Source: an uncultured Lactobacillus sp. (GTDB taxonomy: Bacteria; Bacillota; Bacilli; Lactobacillales; Lactobacillaceae). From it: 44,497 nucleotides of DNA. The notes beneath the pieces were generated by a model. The model was not told the DNA's origin and ran no database searches. It was given only the letters and a program-made list of their open reading frames with translations. The position numbers and the translations under genes are program-made. The stretch lies in NCBI GenBank assembly GCA_946479925.1, contig CAMLHK010000008.1:1-44497 (forward strand), given 5' to 3'. Within the stretch, counting starts at the first letter, position 1. The number at the start of each line of letters is the position of its first letter. Below are positions 17,744-26,583 of this stretch, piece after piece.

Positions 17744-18451
17744 ATGAAAAAAGCAGTATTTGTGGCCTTGGACTATGATAACCAAAAAGAAGTGCAAAAG
17801 TTACTGGCAAATCTGGGTCGGCCCGAGGAAACGTACCTAAAAATCGGCATGGAACTTTACTATCATTATGGCGCAGGTTTAGTTACCAGCCTTGTAAAAC
17901 AAGGTTACCACATTTTTTTAGACCTTAAATTACATGATATTCCAAACACGGTATACCAAGCTGCAAGACAGATAGCGCATTTGGGTGTCTACTGCACAAC
18001 CATTCATGCTTTAGGGGGCAGTGAAATGATCACTGCCGCCAAGAACGGTTTAAAAGATGGCACAGCCCAAGGTAGTGAAGTGCCAAAGTTACTAGCAGTA
18101 ACAGAACTAACTTCAATTACTGCAAAAGTCCTGTCTACTGAGCAAAATTGTTCTTTGTCCATGCCTGAACAAGTTGTCAGCTTAGCCCAAACCGCCAAAA
18201 AAGCCGGAGCTGATGGCGTGATCTGCTCACCGCTTGAAGTGAAAAATCTGAGAAAGAAAATAGGCTCTGATTTTTTATACGTTACACCAGGAATTAGATT
18301 AACTAATAAATCTAATGATGATCAAAAGCGGATTGCAACTCCACAGAAAGCCAAAGAATTTGGCTCCAGCGCAATTGTAGTTGGTCGTCCGATTACCCAA
18401 GCAAAAAATCCTGCTCAAATATATCATGAAATTAAAAAGGAGTTTGAATAA
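17744..18451 (+). CDS. pyrF: Orotidine 5'-phosphate decarboxylase
   Basis: A 235-residue decarboxylase that makes UMP. The start MKKAVFVALDY is at 17744 with GGAGG (17732-17736) upstream; the longer frame starts inside the terminator hairpin and is rejected. The active-site segment FLDLKLHDIPNTV (about residues 58-70) with its D-x-K-x-x-D pattern, and VVGRPI near the C-terminus for phosphate binding, are diagnostic. The stop overlaps the pyrE start (TAATG), so the two are translationally coupled. Controlled by the upstream PyrR attenuator. Confidence 0.96.
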   Translation: MKKAVFVALDYDNQKEVQKLLANLGRPEETYLKIGMELYYHYGAGLVTSLVKQGYHIFLDLKLHDIPNTVYQAARQIAHLGVYCTTIHALGGSEMITAAKNGLKDGTAQGSEVPKLLAVTELTSITAKVLSTEQNCSLSMPEQVVSLAQTAKKAGADGVICSPLEVKNLRKKIGSDFLYVTPGIRLTNKSNDDQKRIATPQKAKEFGSSAIVVGRPITQAKNPAQIYHEIKKEFE

Positions 18452-19086
18452 TGTATCAAGATCAAATCATCAACAAATTAGTTGAGAAAAAGATTATAAC
18501 AATATCCCCTAACAAGCCATACACTTATGCAAGTGGAATGCTATCACCTGTTTATACAGATTTAAGATTAACGGTTTCTTATCCAGATTTACGCGACTGG
18601 ATTGCCTCAGATTTAGCAGCTCTTATTAAAGAAAAGTATCCAGATGTAAGTATCATTGGCGGGGTTGCGACGGCTGGCATTCCTCATGCTGCATGGGTTG
18701 CTGCTAAATTAAAATTACCAATGATTTATGTACGGCCAAAGCCCAAAGATCACGGTAAGGGTAAGCAAATCGAAGGTCTTTTTACTGAAAATGATCGGAT
18801 TGTTCTAATTGATGATTTAATTACTACCGGTGGATCAGTTATTAACGCAGTGAAAGCCACTGAAAAAGAGGGTGGTCATGTGATCGGGGTAAGCTCAATA
18901 TTCACCTATTATTTAAAGGATACCACAGCTAATTTTGCTCAAGCCGGTGTTGATTATAGTCCGCTATTAACATACCCAGAACTGCTGCAAAAAGAAAAAG
19001 AAAAGAATTATATAAATGCCAAAGAATATGAAGCTTTAAAAACTTGGCATGAAGACCCTTGGGCATGGGGTGAAAAGTTTCAGTAA
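18451..19086 (+). CDS. pyrE: Orotate phosphoribosyltransferase
   Basis: A 211-residue enzyme that converts orotate and PRPP to OMP. The PRPP-binding motif is RIVLIDDLITTGGSV (about residues 115-129), and the flexible-loop region YVRPKPKDHGKGKQIEG precedes it. It overlaps pyrF by one base and is followed by a strong terminator. With pyrF it completes the UMP pathway whose earlier steps are encoded on the other strand. Confidence 0.96.
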   Translation: MYQDQIINKLVEKKIITISPNKPYTYASGMLSPVYTDLRLTVSYPDLRDWIASDLAALIKEKYPDVSIIGGVATAGIPHAAWVAAKLKLPMIYVRPKPKDHGKGKQIEGLFTENDRIVLIDDLITTGGSVINAVKATEKEGGHVIGVSSIFTYYLKDTTANFAQAGVDYSPLLTYPELLQKEKEKNYINAKEYEALKTWHEDPWAWGEKFQ

Positions 19087-19117
19087 AAAGTAGTTTCAAT
19101 ATTTTAACATGCATTAA

Positions 19118-19158
19118 AAACTGGCTAAGTTTGCACAAAAAACAAGCTTAGTCAGTTT
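19118..19158. terminator. Bidirectional terminator between pyrE and an MFS gene
   Basis: AAACTGGCTAAG (19118-19129) pairs with CTTAGTCAGTTT (19147-19158) with a single G-U, followed by T on the plus strand; A-rich flanks let it act on the minus strand as well. Confidence 0.8.
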
Positions 19159-19178
19159 CTTTTTATTCAAAATTTAAC

Positions 19179-20363
19179 TTAATGATGCCTAATTGCACTG
19201 TTTAGACGCGTACGGTAATGTAAATAGATCAATATCATAAATGGTACTAAGATTAATTGCACCAAATAAAAATATTTAGCCGGTAACAAATCATTCACAA
19301 AGCCCATGATTATCGGACCAAAGGCCATACCAATATCTAGACCCAAGTAAAATGTACTACTTGCTAGGCCCTGCTCACTAATTGGTGCCAAAAGCATTGC
19401 AGTTGACTGCAAAACAGAATACATTAAACCGTATCCTACTGCCATAAAAGCGGCCGCCAGACTCATTAAAAAATTATTTTTCATTGTGGCCAATAAAATA
19501 AGATATATCAAGGTAGCTGCAACACTCACCCAGAACCAGGTACCGAATTTGACAGTATCAAACAGATTTTTAAGTGTAATTCTAATAAGCAATAATACTA
19601 CGGCATATATTAGAAAGTACGAGCCCACATTTATATTAAGATGCTGCTCTTCAGCATAAGTTACAAGGTCTGCCTGAGTGGCGAAATAAGGAAAAGCAAA
19701 TAAGGTAGTAAGCATTGCTATGGGCAATACATTTTTTTGAATAATTTTAATGTGCAGTAATGAATTCTGTGTTTGAGATTTATTAATATTTTGCGGTTTT
19801 GCTTTATTTCCTACAAACTGAATCATAATGACCATCAAACAGGCAGAAATGCCGGAAGCAATAATCGCTAACCGATACCCGGTTTTTTGATAAATATTAA
19901 TTGCTAACGCTGGAGCGATAGCCATGGCCAGAGCATTCATCAAGCCGTAAAATCCCATTGCTTGACCGACATGAGCACGCGGTACCAAAAAAGCAAGCCA
20001 GGTAGTCATACAAACGGTGCAAAGAACGTAGCCCGAACCATTAATTAAACGAAAAAGAAGTAGCCAACTGCTTGTAGGCGCCAACACATAGCCAATTACT
20101 CCGACTACAATTAAAACTCCCCCAACAAAGGATAAACGATATTTGGAAAATCTATCCGTTAAATTACCAGCAATCGGGCGCAAAAACATCGCAGCAATAC
20201 TCATAATTCCCACAATTATCCCCGCAAAAGCACTACTAGCACCTAAACTTTTGGCGTAACCATTGATTAAAGGATTTACAAACATAGTACTAAACATAAA
20301 AAAGAACGAAGCTGCCATAACTAATATTACGTCTTTAGTATATATTCTTTTTCTTTTTACCAT
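19179..20363 (-). CDS. MFS transporter, probable efflux type
   Basis: A 394-residue protein with 12 predicted membrane segments and a central basic loop (about 190-205). Motif A appears as RPIAGNLTDRFSKYR (residues about 62-76). The pattern resembles the proton-driven drug-efflux (DHA1) branch, but the substrate cannot be named. AAGAGG precedes the ATG. It stands alone between the pyrE terminator and the glnA terminator. I see no regulator next to it. Confidence 0.85.
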   Translation of the reverse strand: MVKRKRIYTKDVILVMAASFFFMFSTMFVNPLINGYAKSLGASSAFAGIIVGIMSIAAMFLRPIAGNLTDRFSKYRLSFVGGVLIVVGVIGYVLAPTSSWLLLFRLINGSGYVLCTVCMTTWLAFLVPRAHVGQAMGFYGLMNALAMAIAPALAINIYQKTGYRLAIIASGISACLMVIMIQFVGNKAKPQNINKSQTQNSLLHIKIIQKNVLPIAMLTTLFAFPYFATQADLVTYAEEQHLNINVGSYFLIYAVVLLLIRITLKNLFDTVKFGTWFWVSVAATLIYLILLATMKNNFLMSLAAAFMAVGYGLMYSVLQSTAMLLAPISEQGLASSTFYLGLDIGMAFGPIIMGFVNDLLPAKYFYLVQLILVPFMILIYLHYRTRLNSAIRHH

Positions 20364-20520
20364 TTTTACCTCTTATACTTAAAACCTAACTCATTTATTT
20401 TATCACTTAAATTCATTTGATTTTTCCAACAGTTTATAATGAATATATTATTTTGCGTTTAATGCTAGTTTATTAGCTTTTTTATTCATCCGCTAAGCAG
20501 GTTGCTTATAAAAACTGTCA

Positions 20521-20552
20521 AAACAAAAATGCCAAGCTAACCATAGCTTGAC
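20521..20552 (-). terminator. Terminator of glnA
   Basis: On the minus strand TGTCAAGCTA-TGGT-TAGCTTGGCA, a 10-bp stem with one G-U, followed by TTTTTGTTTT. The rest of the gap between the MFS start and glnA (20364-20617) shows no gene. Confidence 0.85.
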
Positions 20553-20617
20553 ATAAAGATCTTTAATTAATTTATTACCCAGATTCAGAAATAGTTTCTT
20601 TACTAGAGCAAGTTAGT

Positions 20618-21955
20618 TTAGTAACCCATATAACGGTTTCTTTCCCAGTCAGAAACCGTTTGAGTATATTGGGACCATTCCAATTCTTTAGAATCAATAA
20701 AGCTTTGAGTTAAATGTTCTCCTAAAGCGTCTTGAATTAACTTGTCTTTCTTAAATGCTTTAAGGGCATTATGCAAAGTCGAAGGCAATGGTTTAATCCC
20801 CATTTCATTACGTTGCTTTTCACTTAAAGTAAATAAGTTGCAAGTAATTGGTTCCATCGGCATTTTTTCTTCCTTAATTCCTGCCATACCAGCACTTAAG
20901 CAAGCAGCCAAAAGCAAATATGGGTTGGCAGTAGGATCAGCTGAACGCATTTCAAGACGAGTATTCAATTCACCAGCAGCCGGTACTCGAACCATTGGTG
21001 AACGATTCTTTGAAGCCCAAGAAATATATACCGGTGCCTCAAAACCAGGAATTAAACGTTTATAAGAATTAACAGTGGGGTTACCGACAGCTGTAATTGC
21101 ACGAGCATGTTCCAAAATACCATTTAAGAAGTACAAAGCCGTTTTTGATAAATGATACTCGTTGTTTTCATCATAAAAGGCGTTTTGATTACCCTTAAAT
21201 AATGACATGTTAGTGTGCATGCCATTTCCTGCTTGGCCTTGTAAAGGCTTAGCCATAAATGTCGCAAACAAACCATGTCGTTTGGCAATCTCTCGTACGA
21301 TCATTTTAAAAGTTTGAACACGATCAGCCGTTGTTAAAGCATCATCAAACCTAAAGTCAATTTCCTGCTGACCGTCTCCAACTTCATGGTGAGCAGCTTC
21401 TACTTCAAAGCCAATACTCTCTAAAGTTTCAACAATATCTCTACGGCAGCTCGCACTTTCATCATTTGAAGTTAAATCAAAATATGATGCATGATCAGGA
21501 ACTTCTGTAGTCCAGTTGCCGTTTTGATCAAGTTTAAGTAAATGAAATTCCGCTTCAAAACCAATGTCAAAAGCCGTAAAACCCATTTCCTTCATCTGGC
21601 CAATGATTCTTTTGAGATTATTTCGTGGATCTCCAGCAAAAGGTTTACCATCTGTGGTATGAACTGAACATGTTAAACAGCCAATTTTACCACCTGCGCT
21701 GTCATCCCAAGGTAAAACGGACCAAGTGGAAAAATCAGGATATAATATCATATCACTTTCTTCCAAACGAACAAATCCGTCGATTGAAGAACCATCAAAG
21801 CGGACATCATTACTTAAAACTTTGTCTAGCTGACTATTTGGAACTTCAACCGCTTTAAGAGTTCCGTTAATATCTGTAAAAGCTAGTCTAATAAATCTGA
21901 CATCTTCCTCTGCTACACTTTTTCTGATGTCGTCTGCTGAAATTTTCTTTGTCAT
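20618..21955 (-). CDS. glnA: Glutamine synthetase, type I
   Basis: A 445-residue glutamine synthetase (GSI-alpha length). It makes glutamine from glutamate, ammonia and ATP. Landmarks include [11 protein letters not shown] near residue 60, the metal/ATP region AEFHLL, the [10 protein letters not shown] segment, and [12 protein letters not shown], the arginine-containing glutamate-binding stretch. The start is the ATG at 21953-21955 (MTKKISADD) with GGTGGAG upstream. The product supplies the glutamine used by CarA in the nearby pyr operon. The promoter carries a GlnR/TnrA box at 22058-22074, but the usual upstream glnR gene is missing; the next gene is the ynbB homologue. Confidence 0.97.
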   Translation of the reverse strand: MTKKISADDIRKSVAEEDVRFIRLAFTDINGTLKAVEVPNSQLDKVLSNDVRFDGSSIDGFVRLEESDMILYPDFSTWSVLPWDDSAGGKIGCLTCSVHTTDGKPFAGDPRNNLKRIIGQMKEMGFTAFDIGFEAEFHLLKLDQNGNWTTEVPDHASYFDLTSNDESASCRRDIVETLESIGFEVEAAHHEVGDGQQEIDFRFDDALTTADRVQTFKMIVREIAKRHGLFATFMAKPLQGQAGNGMHTNMSLFKGNQNAFYDENNEYHLSKTALYFLNGILEHARAITAVGNPTVNSYKRLIPGFEAPVYISWASKNRSPMVRVPAAGELNTRLEMRSADPTANPYLLLAACLSAGMAGIKEEKMPMEPITCNLFTLSEKQRNEMGIKPLPSTLHNALKAFKKDKLIQDALGEHLTQSFIDSKELEWSQYTQTVSDWERNRYMGY

Positions 21956-22034
21956 GCTTCTCCACCTAAAAAAATCATACAATAATTGGTATAGTCTTAA
22001 TTGGAATTATATTCCTCATTTAAAACTAGATATA

Positions 22035-22074
22035 AGATTAGCAAATGATTAAATCATTGTAAAGTGGTCTAACA
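22035..22074 (-). promoter_or_regulatory. glnA promoter with GlnR/TnrA operator
   Basis: On the minus strand TGTTAGACCACTTTACA (22074-22058) is a perfect TGTNA-N7-TNACA box. Its end doubles as the -35 TTTACA, and TAATCT (22040-22035) follows after 17 bases, with TGC as an extended -10. Binding of GlnR would cover the -35 and repress, as known for glnA in Bacillus and lactic acid bacteria. Confidence 0.85.
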
Positions 22075-22102
22075 AAAAATATTAAAACTTTACCAAAGTT
22101 TT
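22075..22102 (-). terminator. Probable terminator of the ynbB homologue
   Basis: On the minus strand AAAACTTT-GGT-AAAGTTTT then AATATTTTTT. An AT-rich 8-bp stem, so weaker than others here. The T tract runs straight into the GlnR box. Confidence 0.55.
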
Positions 22103-22124
22103 ACTTTACATTTATGATTATCTA

Positions 22125-23378
22125 TTATTTGTTTTGAAAAAATAATTCGTTAACTGCATTAGTAATCGCTATTTTCACATGGGCATAGGTCAATCCACCC
22201 TGCATATATAAAGCATATGGTGGCCTGATTGGGCCATCTCCTGAAAATTCAATGCTGGCACCCTCAACGAAGGATCCATCTGCCATGATTACCTGATCCT
22301 CATAACCGGTGTCATTACTTGGTATCGGATCCACAAATGAATTAATGGGCGAGTTTTCCTGTAAAGCTTTAGCGAACCTAATCATTTTATCTTTATTATG
22401 AAAGATAACAGTCTGAATTAAGTCGGTTCTGTCTTCATTCCATTTAGGAGAAACTTCTAACCCCATCTTTTCTAAAAGTGCAGACGCATAAATTGCACCC
22501 TTAATGGCATTGCCAGTAACGCTCGGAGATATAAACAAGCCTTCAAAATAATCTAAATTGTTATTTAAGCTGGCACCTTCTTCTCTACCTATTCCGCCAG
22601 CTGTAAGACGGACCGCTGTGTTTTCAATTAACTCATGTTTACCAACAACATAACCACCAATTTTAGCCAGGCCACCACCAGCATTTTTGATTAAAGAGCC
22701 TGCCATTAAATCGGCACCATATTCTGTAGGTTCATGTTTTTCTGAAAATTCCCCATAACAATTATCAACAAAAATAATGCTCTTAGGTGAAACCTCCCTA
22801 ATCATAGCAATCATCGGCTTAATCTTACTTACAGTGAAGCTAGGCCTAGTATTATAACCACGTGAACGCTGGATGACTACCATTTTAGGTTGATGATCTG
22901 CAAGCAATTTGCGGGCAGAAGCAAAATCAACACTGCCATCGGGTAATAAATCAACGTGAGAGAATTTTACTCCATATGCTTTTAAACTGCCCCTGCCATT
23001 ACCGGCAATTCCGATAACTTGTTGCAAAGTGTCATAAGGCATACCGGTTAAGTACGTTAATTCATCACCTGGCAATAAATTACCAGCCATGGCTGTAGCC
23101 AAAGTGTGAGTGCCAGAAACAAATTGTGAACGTACTAAAGCATCTTCTGTGTGAAAAATTTGGGCGTAAATACGATCAAGTTTATCTCGTCCACTGTCAT
23201 CGGAGCCATAACCGGTACTGCCAATCAAATCCGATTCAGCTACAGCCTTGTCTTTAAACGCCTGTAAAACTTTATTTTGATTAAAAAGAATGTTTTGCTC
23301 AATTTTTGCCAGCTGCGGCTCAATCTTTTTATCAATATCACTTACAATTTCTTGTAATTCTTTTGGCCAATTATTCAT
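22125..23378 (-). CDS. YnbB-type PLP-dependent enzyme (methionine gamma-lyase family)
   Basis: A 417-residue fold-type I PLP enzyme of the YnbB group, sometimes annotated as aluminium resistance protein. The likely PLP lysine lies in AGSLIKNAGGGLAKIGGY (about residues 230-247), and the cofactor-binding aspartate in IIFVDNCYGEF (about 200). Biochemical role is not established for the family. The gene is conserved between miaA and the glnR-glnA pair in many Firmicutes; here the miaA neighbour is kept but glnR is absent. It overlaps the miaA end by eight bases, so the two are probably coupled. Confidence 0.88.
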   Translation of the reverse strand: MNNWPKELQEIVSDIDKKIEPQLAKIEQNILFNQNKVLQAFKDKAVAESDLIGSTGYGSDDSGRDKLDRIYAQIFHTEDALVRSQFVSGTHTLATAMAGNLLPGDELTYLTGMPYDTLQQVIGIAGNGRGSLKAYGVKFSHVDLLPDGSVDFASARKLLADHQPKMVVIQRSRGYNTRPSFTVSKIKPMIAMIREVSPKSIIFVDNCYGEFSEKHEPTEYGADLMAGSLIKNAGGGLAKIGGYVVGKHELIENTAVRLTAGGIGREEGASLNNNLDYFEGLFISPSVTGNAIKGAIYASALLEKMGLEVSPKWNEDRTDLIQTVIFHNKDKMIRFAKALQENSPINSFVDPIPSNDTGYEDQVIMADGSFVEGASIEFSGDGPIRPPYALYMQGGLTYAHVKIAITNAVNELFFQNK

Positions 23379-24291
23379 TTAACCATTCCTCAACTTTCTG
23401 TAAAATCTCTTGCACACAATTTGAATCAGCTAAAGGATCAAACCAGTAAACGGGTAACTGGTGGTGAAAATATGTCAGCTGTCTTTTAGCATATCTTCTT
23501 GAAGCTCTTTTTAAATTTTTAATACAATTTTCCAGTTTATCCTGACCAGCAAAATAAGGAAAAAATTCTTTATAGCCAATAGCCTGTAAAATAGTATATT
23601 CTTGGTCACGATTTTGATAGACAAAACGGGCCTCGTCAAGTAAGCCCTCGTCCATCATTTGATCAACACGTTTATTAATCCTAGAGTAAATTTCTGGACG
23701 TGCAGAATTTAATCCAATAATAAAATACTGGTATCGCGGTTCAATTTTATCCTGTTGTTCTGAAAATTTATGTCCTGTACGATCAATTACCGTTAAAGCT
23801 CTTAAAACTCTACGTGAATTGTTTAACGGAATTTTTTTAGCAGCTACCGGATCGCGATTTTTTAGTTCTTGCCAAAGCGCCGTCTTATCGTTTTTATTTA
23901 AATAATCCTGCCATTTATCTGATACAGCTGCATTTTCTTTATTCGGCTCACCTAATTGCAATTTATTAAGCAAAGCATTAACGTAAAAGCCAGTGCCACC
24001 GACCAACAAAGGCACTTTATTTTTCTGCACTATTTGCTCAATGGCTTTTTCTGCCTGGGTAACAAAATCAACTACTGAATAAGGTTTAAAAATTGTTTGA
24101 GTGTCGACCAAATAATGTGGTACTAATTTTCGTTCTGTAGGAGTTGCCTTAGCGGTTCCAATTGCGACCTCTCTGTAGACCTGCATGGAATCACCTGAAA
24201 TTATTTCAGCATTAATTTTCTGAGCAAGCTCAATTGCCAAAGCTGTTTTACCAATAGCTGTCGGCCCGACGAGAGCTAAAACTTTTTGCAT
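23371..24291 (-). CDS. miaA: tRNA dimethylallyltransferase
   Basis: A 306-residue enzyme that adds a dimethylallyl group to A37 of tRNAs reading U-starting codons. The P-loop GPTAIGKTALAIELA sits at the N-terminus, then the DSMQVYREVAIGTAK substrate-binding segment and GGTGFYVNAL. Start placed at the ATG of MQKVLALVGPT (24289-24291); an alternative ATG lies at 24309. The longer frame would begin inside the terminator at 24321-24358. The ribosome site is weak (TGAGA). Co-transcribed with the ynbB homologue. Confidence 0.94.
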   Translation of the reverse strand: MQKVLALVGPTAIGKTALAIELAQKINAEIISGDSMQVYREVAIGTAKATPTERKLVPHYLVDTQTIFKPYSVVDFVTQAEKAIEQIVQKNKVPLLVGGTGFYVNALLNKLQLGEPNKENAAVSDKWQDYLNKNDKTALWQELKNRDPVAAKKIPLNNSRRVLRALTVIDRTGHKFSEQQDKIEPRYQYFIIGLNSARPEIYSRINKRVDQMMDEGLLDEARFVYQNRDQEYTILQAIGYKEFFPYFAGQDKLENCIKNLKRASRRYAKRQLTYFHHQLPVYWFDPLADSNCVQEILQKVEEWLNE

Positions 24292-24320
24292 AATCACATT
24301 CTCATTCATGAATAACATAG

Positions 24321-24358
24321 AAAAAACACGTTTGATCAGTGCAACAAACATGTTTTTT
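24321..24358 (-). terminator. Terminator between the rhodanese-like gene and miaA
   Basis: AAAAAACACGTTTG (24321-24334) and CAAACATGTTTTTT (24345-24358) form a 14-bp stem with one wobble pair on the minus strand and a T run. It begins three bases past the rhodanese-like stop codon. Confidence 0.75.
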
Positions 24359-24360
24359 AT

Positions 24361-24765
24361 TTAATATTTAGATTTCTTGGTGCGTCCATCCCACTCATCA
24401 AAACCATTCTTCAACCATTTAATTGAAGAAAAATGCTTTTTTTGTAAAAATCTGGCAGCACGTAAAGTAACTGATAAAGAGTCGGAGTACAAATAAACAG
24501 GTAAATCTGCTCTCAATTCAGTATATTGGTATTTAAGCATTGTGTAAGGCAAGTTTCTGGCTCCATCAATATGTTTTCGTTTAAAAGGAGCTTTTTCACG
24601 TAAATCTACCACTTGCGCTTTACGCATTCCTTTATTAAATTCTTCGTTGGTTAAATCTCCATTACCTAAGCGTTTAGTTTGTATTTTATTCCATAGCCAA
24701 ACTGCCACAAAAGCTAATATGATAACAATTAAAACTACGTCTAGAATAAGTAAAAAAGATGACAT
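24361..24765 (-). CDS. Membrane-anchored rhodanese-like protein without catalytic cysteine
   Basis: About 134 residues: an N-terminal membrane anchor (FLLILDVVLIVIILAFVAVWLW) and a single rhodanese domain with VDLREKAPFKRKHIDGARNLPY. At the place where active rhodaneses have Cys in the loop after a beta strand, this protein has VYLYSDSLSVT, with no Cys anywhere in the loop. It is therefore probably not a sulfurtransferase but a binding or scaffold module. It resembles the YqhL family found next to yqgQ and rhomboid genes in Firmicutes, as here. The ATG at 24763-24765 was chosen with a GGGAG site 12 bases upstream; an in-frame GTG at 24783 would overlap that site. Confidence 0.8.
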   Translation of the reverse strand: MSSFLLILDVVLIVIILAFVAVWLWNKIQTKRLGNGDLTNEEFNKGMRKAQVVDLREKAPFKRKHIDGARNLPYTMLKYQYTELRADLPVYLYSDSLSVTLRAARFLQKKHFSSIKWLKNGFDEWDGRTKKSKY

Positions 24766-24815
24766 AAGTTGTATTTCTCCCACTAAAATTTTAAAAACTG
24801 CTGCACATAAACAAT

Positions 24816-25034
24816 CTAATATTTATGCTTATCTTTATTGTGGCGCTCTTCATACTCATATTCACGTCGCAATATTAATTTAGCGACTAAATAATCATGC
24901 TGGTCAATTAAGTGTGAATGATTAATGTTGTCAAGTTCAAGTGCCATCAACTCAATGTCCCAGATTCTTTTGCCGATATGAACAAAAATACCATATTTTT
25001 CAAGAAGTTGCTGCACATCATACAAAGTTTTCAT
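24816..25034 (-). CDS. yqgQ: YqgQ-family small protein (DUF910)
   Basis: A 72-residue protein beginning MKTLYDVQQLLEKYGIFVHIG, the characteristic start of the YqgQ (DUF910) family, with a charged, helical C-terminus ending in KDKHKY. Function unknown. The ATG overlaps the rhomboid stop (TAATG), so translation is coupled; the longer frame from 25094 lies wholly inside the rhomboid gene and is rejected. Confidence 0.88.
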   Translation of the reverse strand: MKTLYDVQQLLEKYGIFVHIGKRIWDIELMALELDNINHSHLIDQHDYLVAKLILRREYEYEERHNKDKHKY

Positions 25035-25714
25035 TATAAATTGATTACCATGCCCATCCTGACAGTTGCTACACAATAAATAATTAGTAAACAAAGAGCG
25101 ATAACACGTTTTTTAACTGAGTATTGCCTTAACGTTTTTTCACCCAGGATTATTGCAACTAAAAATCCCATAGCGAATCCGCCAATGTGACCAGGTATAT
25201 CAATATTAGGTGCAAACAAATCAATTACTATATTGATTAAAGCCAGCCAAAATGATTGTTTTCCAAGGTAAACCAATATAGGGTTGGCCCGATTTTGCAA
25301 AGCAATTGCCGTCATAGCACCAAATAATCCAAATAAGGCAGTCGAAGCGCCAGCACTAATAGCATTATCACTGCCCCAGGCTAAGCTTAATAAGTTCCCA
25401 CCTATACCAGAAAGAAGATATATTATTAAAAAGCGCCAATGACCAATAATGGTTTCCATATACATCCCAAGGTAATAGATCATGACCGCGTTAGAAACCA
25501 GATGCATAATTCCCATATGCAAAAATTGGGCCGTAAACAGACGCCACCACTGATTGCCTATGACAACGGCATCATTCTTCATGGCTCCCATTTTCATGAG
25601 GACATAAATATTTTCTGAACCACCTATGGCCGTTTCAATTAAAAATACTAGTAAAAGGACAGCTAATATACTGACGGTTATGTAACAACTTTTCAGGTTT
25701 TGTCGCTGATTCAT
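25034..25714 (-). CDS. Rhomboid family intramembrane serine protease
   Basis: A 226-residue rhomboid with about six membrane segments. HMGIMHLVSN (residues about 71-80) is the conserved first-loop/TM2 region. The catalytic serine lies in AGASTALFG (about residue 125) and the catalytic histidine in GHIGGF (about 178). It corresponds to YqgP/GluP of Bacillus but lacks that protein's long cytosolic N-terminal domain and TPR repeats. Sits in the conserved cluster with the 5-formyl-THF cyclo-ligase (11 bases upstream) and YqgQ. Confidence 0.92.
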   Translation of the reverse strand: MNQRQNLKSCYITVSILAVLLLVFLIETAIGGSENIYVLMKMGAMKNDAVVIGNQWWRLFTAQFLHMGIMHLVSNAVMIYYLGMYMETIIGHWRFLIIYLLSGIGGNLLSLAWGSDNAISAGASTALFGLFGAMTAIALQNRANPILVYLGKQSFWLALINIVIDLFAPNIDIPGHIGGFAMGFLVAIILGEKTLRQYSVKKRVIALCLLIIYCVATVRMGMVINL

Positions 25715-25725
25715 TATAGCCTCAA

Positions 25726-26298
25726 TTAATTCGTTAGAATGGATTCCGGAGTAATAATTGTTTGAATAGCTATATCGGTCGCTTCCACTTTCCAGGAGGC
25801 TGTCTTAAAAATCATCTGGGAATTGGCCAAAGCTACCGTTTTAGAATTAGGATGCTTTGACAAAAAACGGTCATAGTAACCTCCACCAAATCCCAAACGT
25901 TGATGTGAATCCAATGCAAAGGCTAGTCCAGGAACAATAATCAAATCTAAATCATTGTTGATTTGAGCATTCGGCTCATTTACTTCTTCAACACCAAATT
26001 TTGACTTTGTTAATTTCGTCATATAACTATAATAGATAAAATCTTGAGTACGTTCAGCATTATCATTTGCACGTGCTAAGTAAACATCTTTACCTTGATC
26101 CCATAACTGAGCAATCAAACCTGAAGTGTCAACTTCATAACTCAAGGAAGAGGTTATGCCAATGCTTTGACAATTACTAATGATCTCAGAATTCATAATA
26201 CTTTTAAGCAAAACCTGATCTTCAGCATCTTTTTCTGCCGATTCAGCAAATTCGCTCAACTTTTCAATTTGTTGTTGTCTTATTTCTTTTTTTGTCAT
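25726..26298 (-). CDS. 5-formyltetrahydrofolate cyclo-ligase
   Basis: A 190-residue enzyme that converts 5-formyl-THF to 5,10-methenyl-THF with ATP. The diagnostic C-terminal segment LIIVPGLAFALDSHQRLGFG followed by GGYYDRFL (about residues 125-153) is intact, and a basic N-terminus KKEIRQQQ is typical. First gene of the set continuing into rhomboid and yqgQ. It lies just beyond the rpmG terminator. Confidence 0.92.
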   Translation of the reverse strand: MTKKEIRQQQIEKLSEFAESAEKDAEDQVLLKSIMNSEIISNCQSIGITSSLSYEVDTSGLIAQLWDQGKDVYLARANDNAERTQDFIYYSYMTKLTKSKFGVEEVNEPNAQINNDLDLIIVPGLAFALDSHQRLGFGGGYYDRFLSKHPNSKTVALANSQMIFKTASWKVEATDIAIQTIITPESILTN

Positions 26299-26310
26299 GA
26301 TTCTTCCATA

Positions 26311-26342
26311 TAAAAAATAGCAGGAGCATAGGCTCCTACTAT
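26311..26342 (-). terminator. Terminator of rpmG
   Basis: On the minus strand AGTAGGAGC-CTAT-GCTCCTGCT followed by ATTTTTTA. A GC-containing stem directly after the L33 gene. Confidence 0.88.
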
Positions 26343-26351
26343 ATTAGTTTA

Positions 26352-26501
26352 TTACTTAGTTTCACGATGAAGAGTAGTATGTCTTTCTACTGGGCAATAC
26401 TTCTTCAAACTTAAACGTTCCGGATGCTTACGCTTGTTTTTCTTAGATAAGTAACTTCTATCGCCACATTCGGTGCATTCCAAAATGATGTTATCTGCCA
26501 T
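26352..26501 (-). CDS. rpmG: 50S ribosomal protein L33
   Basis: A 49-residue protein starting [17 protein letters not shown] and ending TTLHRETK, clear L33. The first zinc-ligand pair CTEC is complete (C9, C12), but the second site reads YCPVE with only one cysteine (C36), so the zinc ribbon is probably incomplete or lost. This mixed state is, as far as I recall, usual for lactobacillar L33. The ribosome site is GGTGGTGAAAG. Short, so missed by simple ORF length filters. Confidence 0.95.
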   Translation of the reverse strand: MADNIILECTECGDRSYLSKKNKRKHPERLSLKKYCPVERHTTLHRETK

Positions 26502-26583
26502 TTCTTTCACCACCTACGCTTTTATTCTGACTGTATTATCTTAGCATTTTTCTATTATTATTACCAGTAATATTAACAAAATT

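Noticed and set aside
26352-26501. L33 with three instead of four zinc-ligand cysteines
   Set aside because: As I recall, this is the usual sequence of lactobacillar L33, not a mutation; noted only in the feature.
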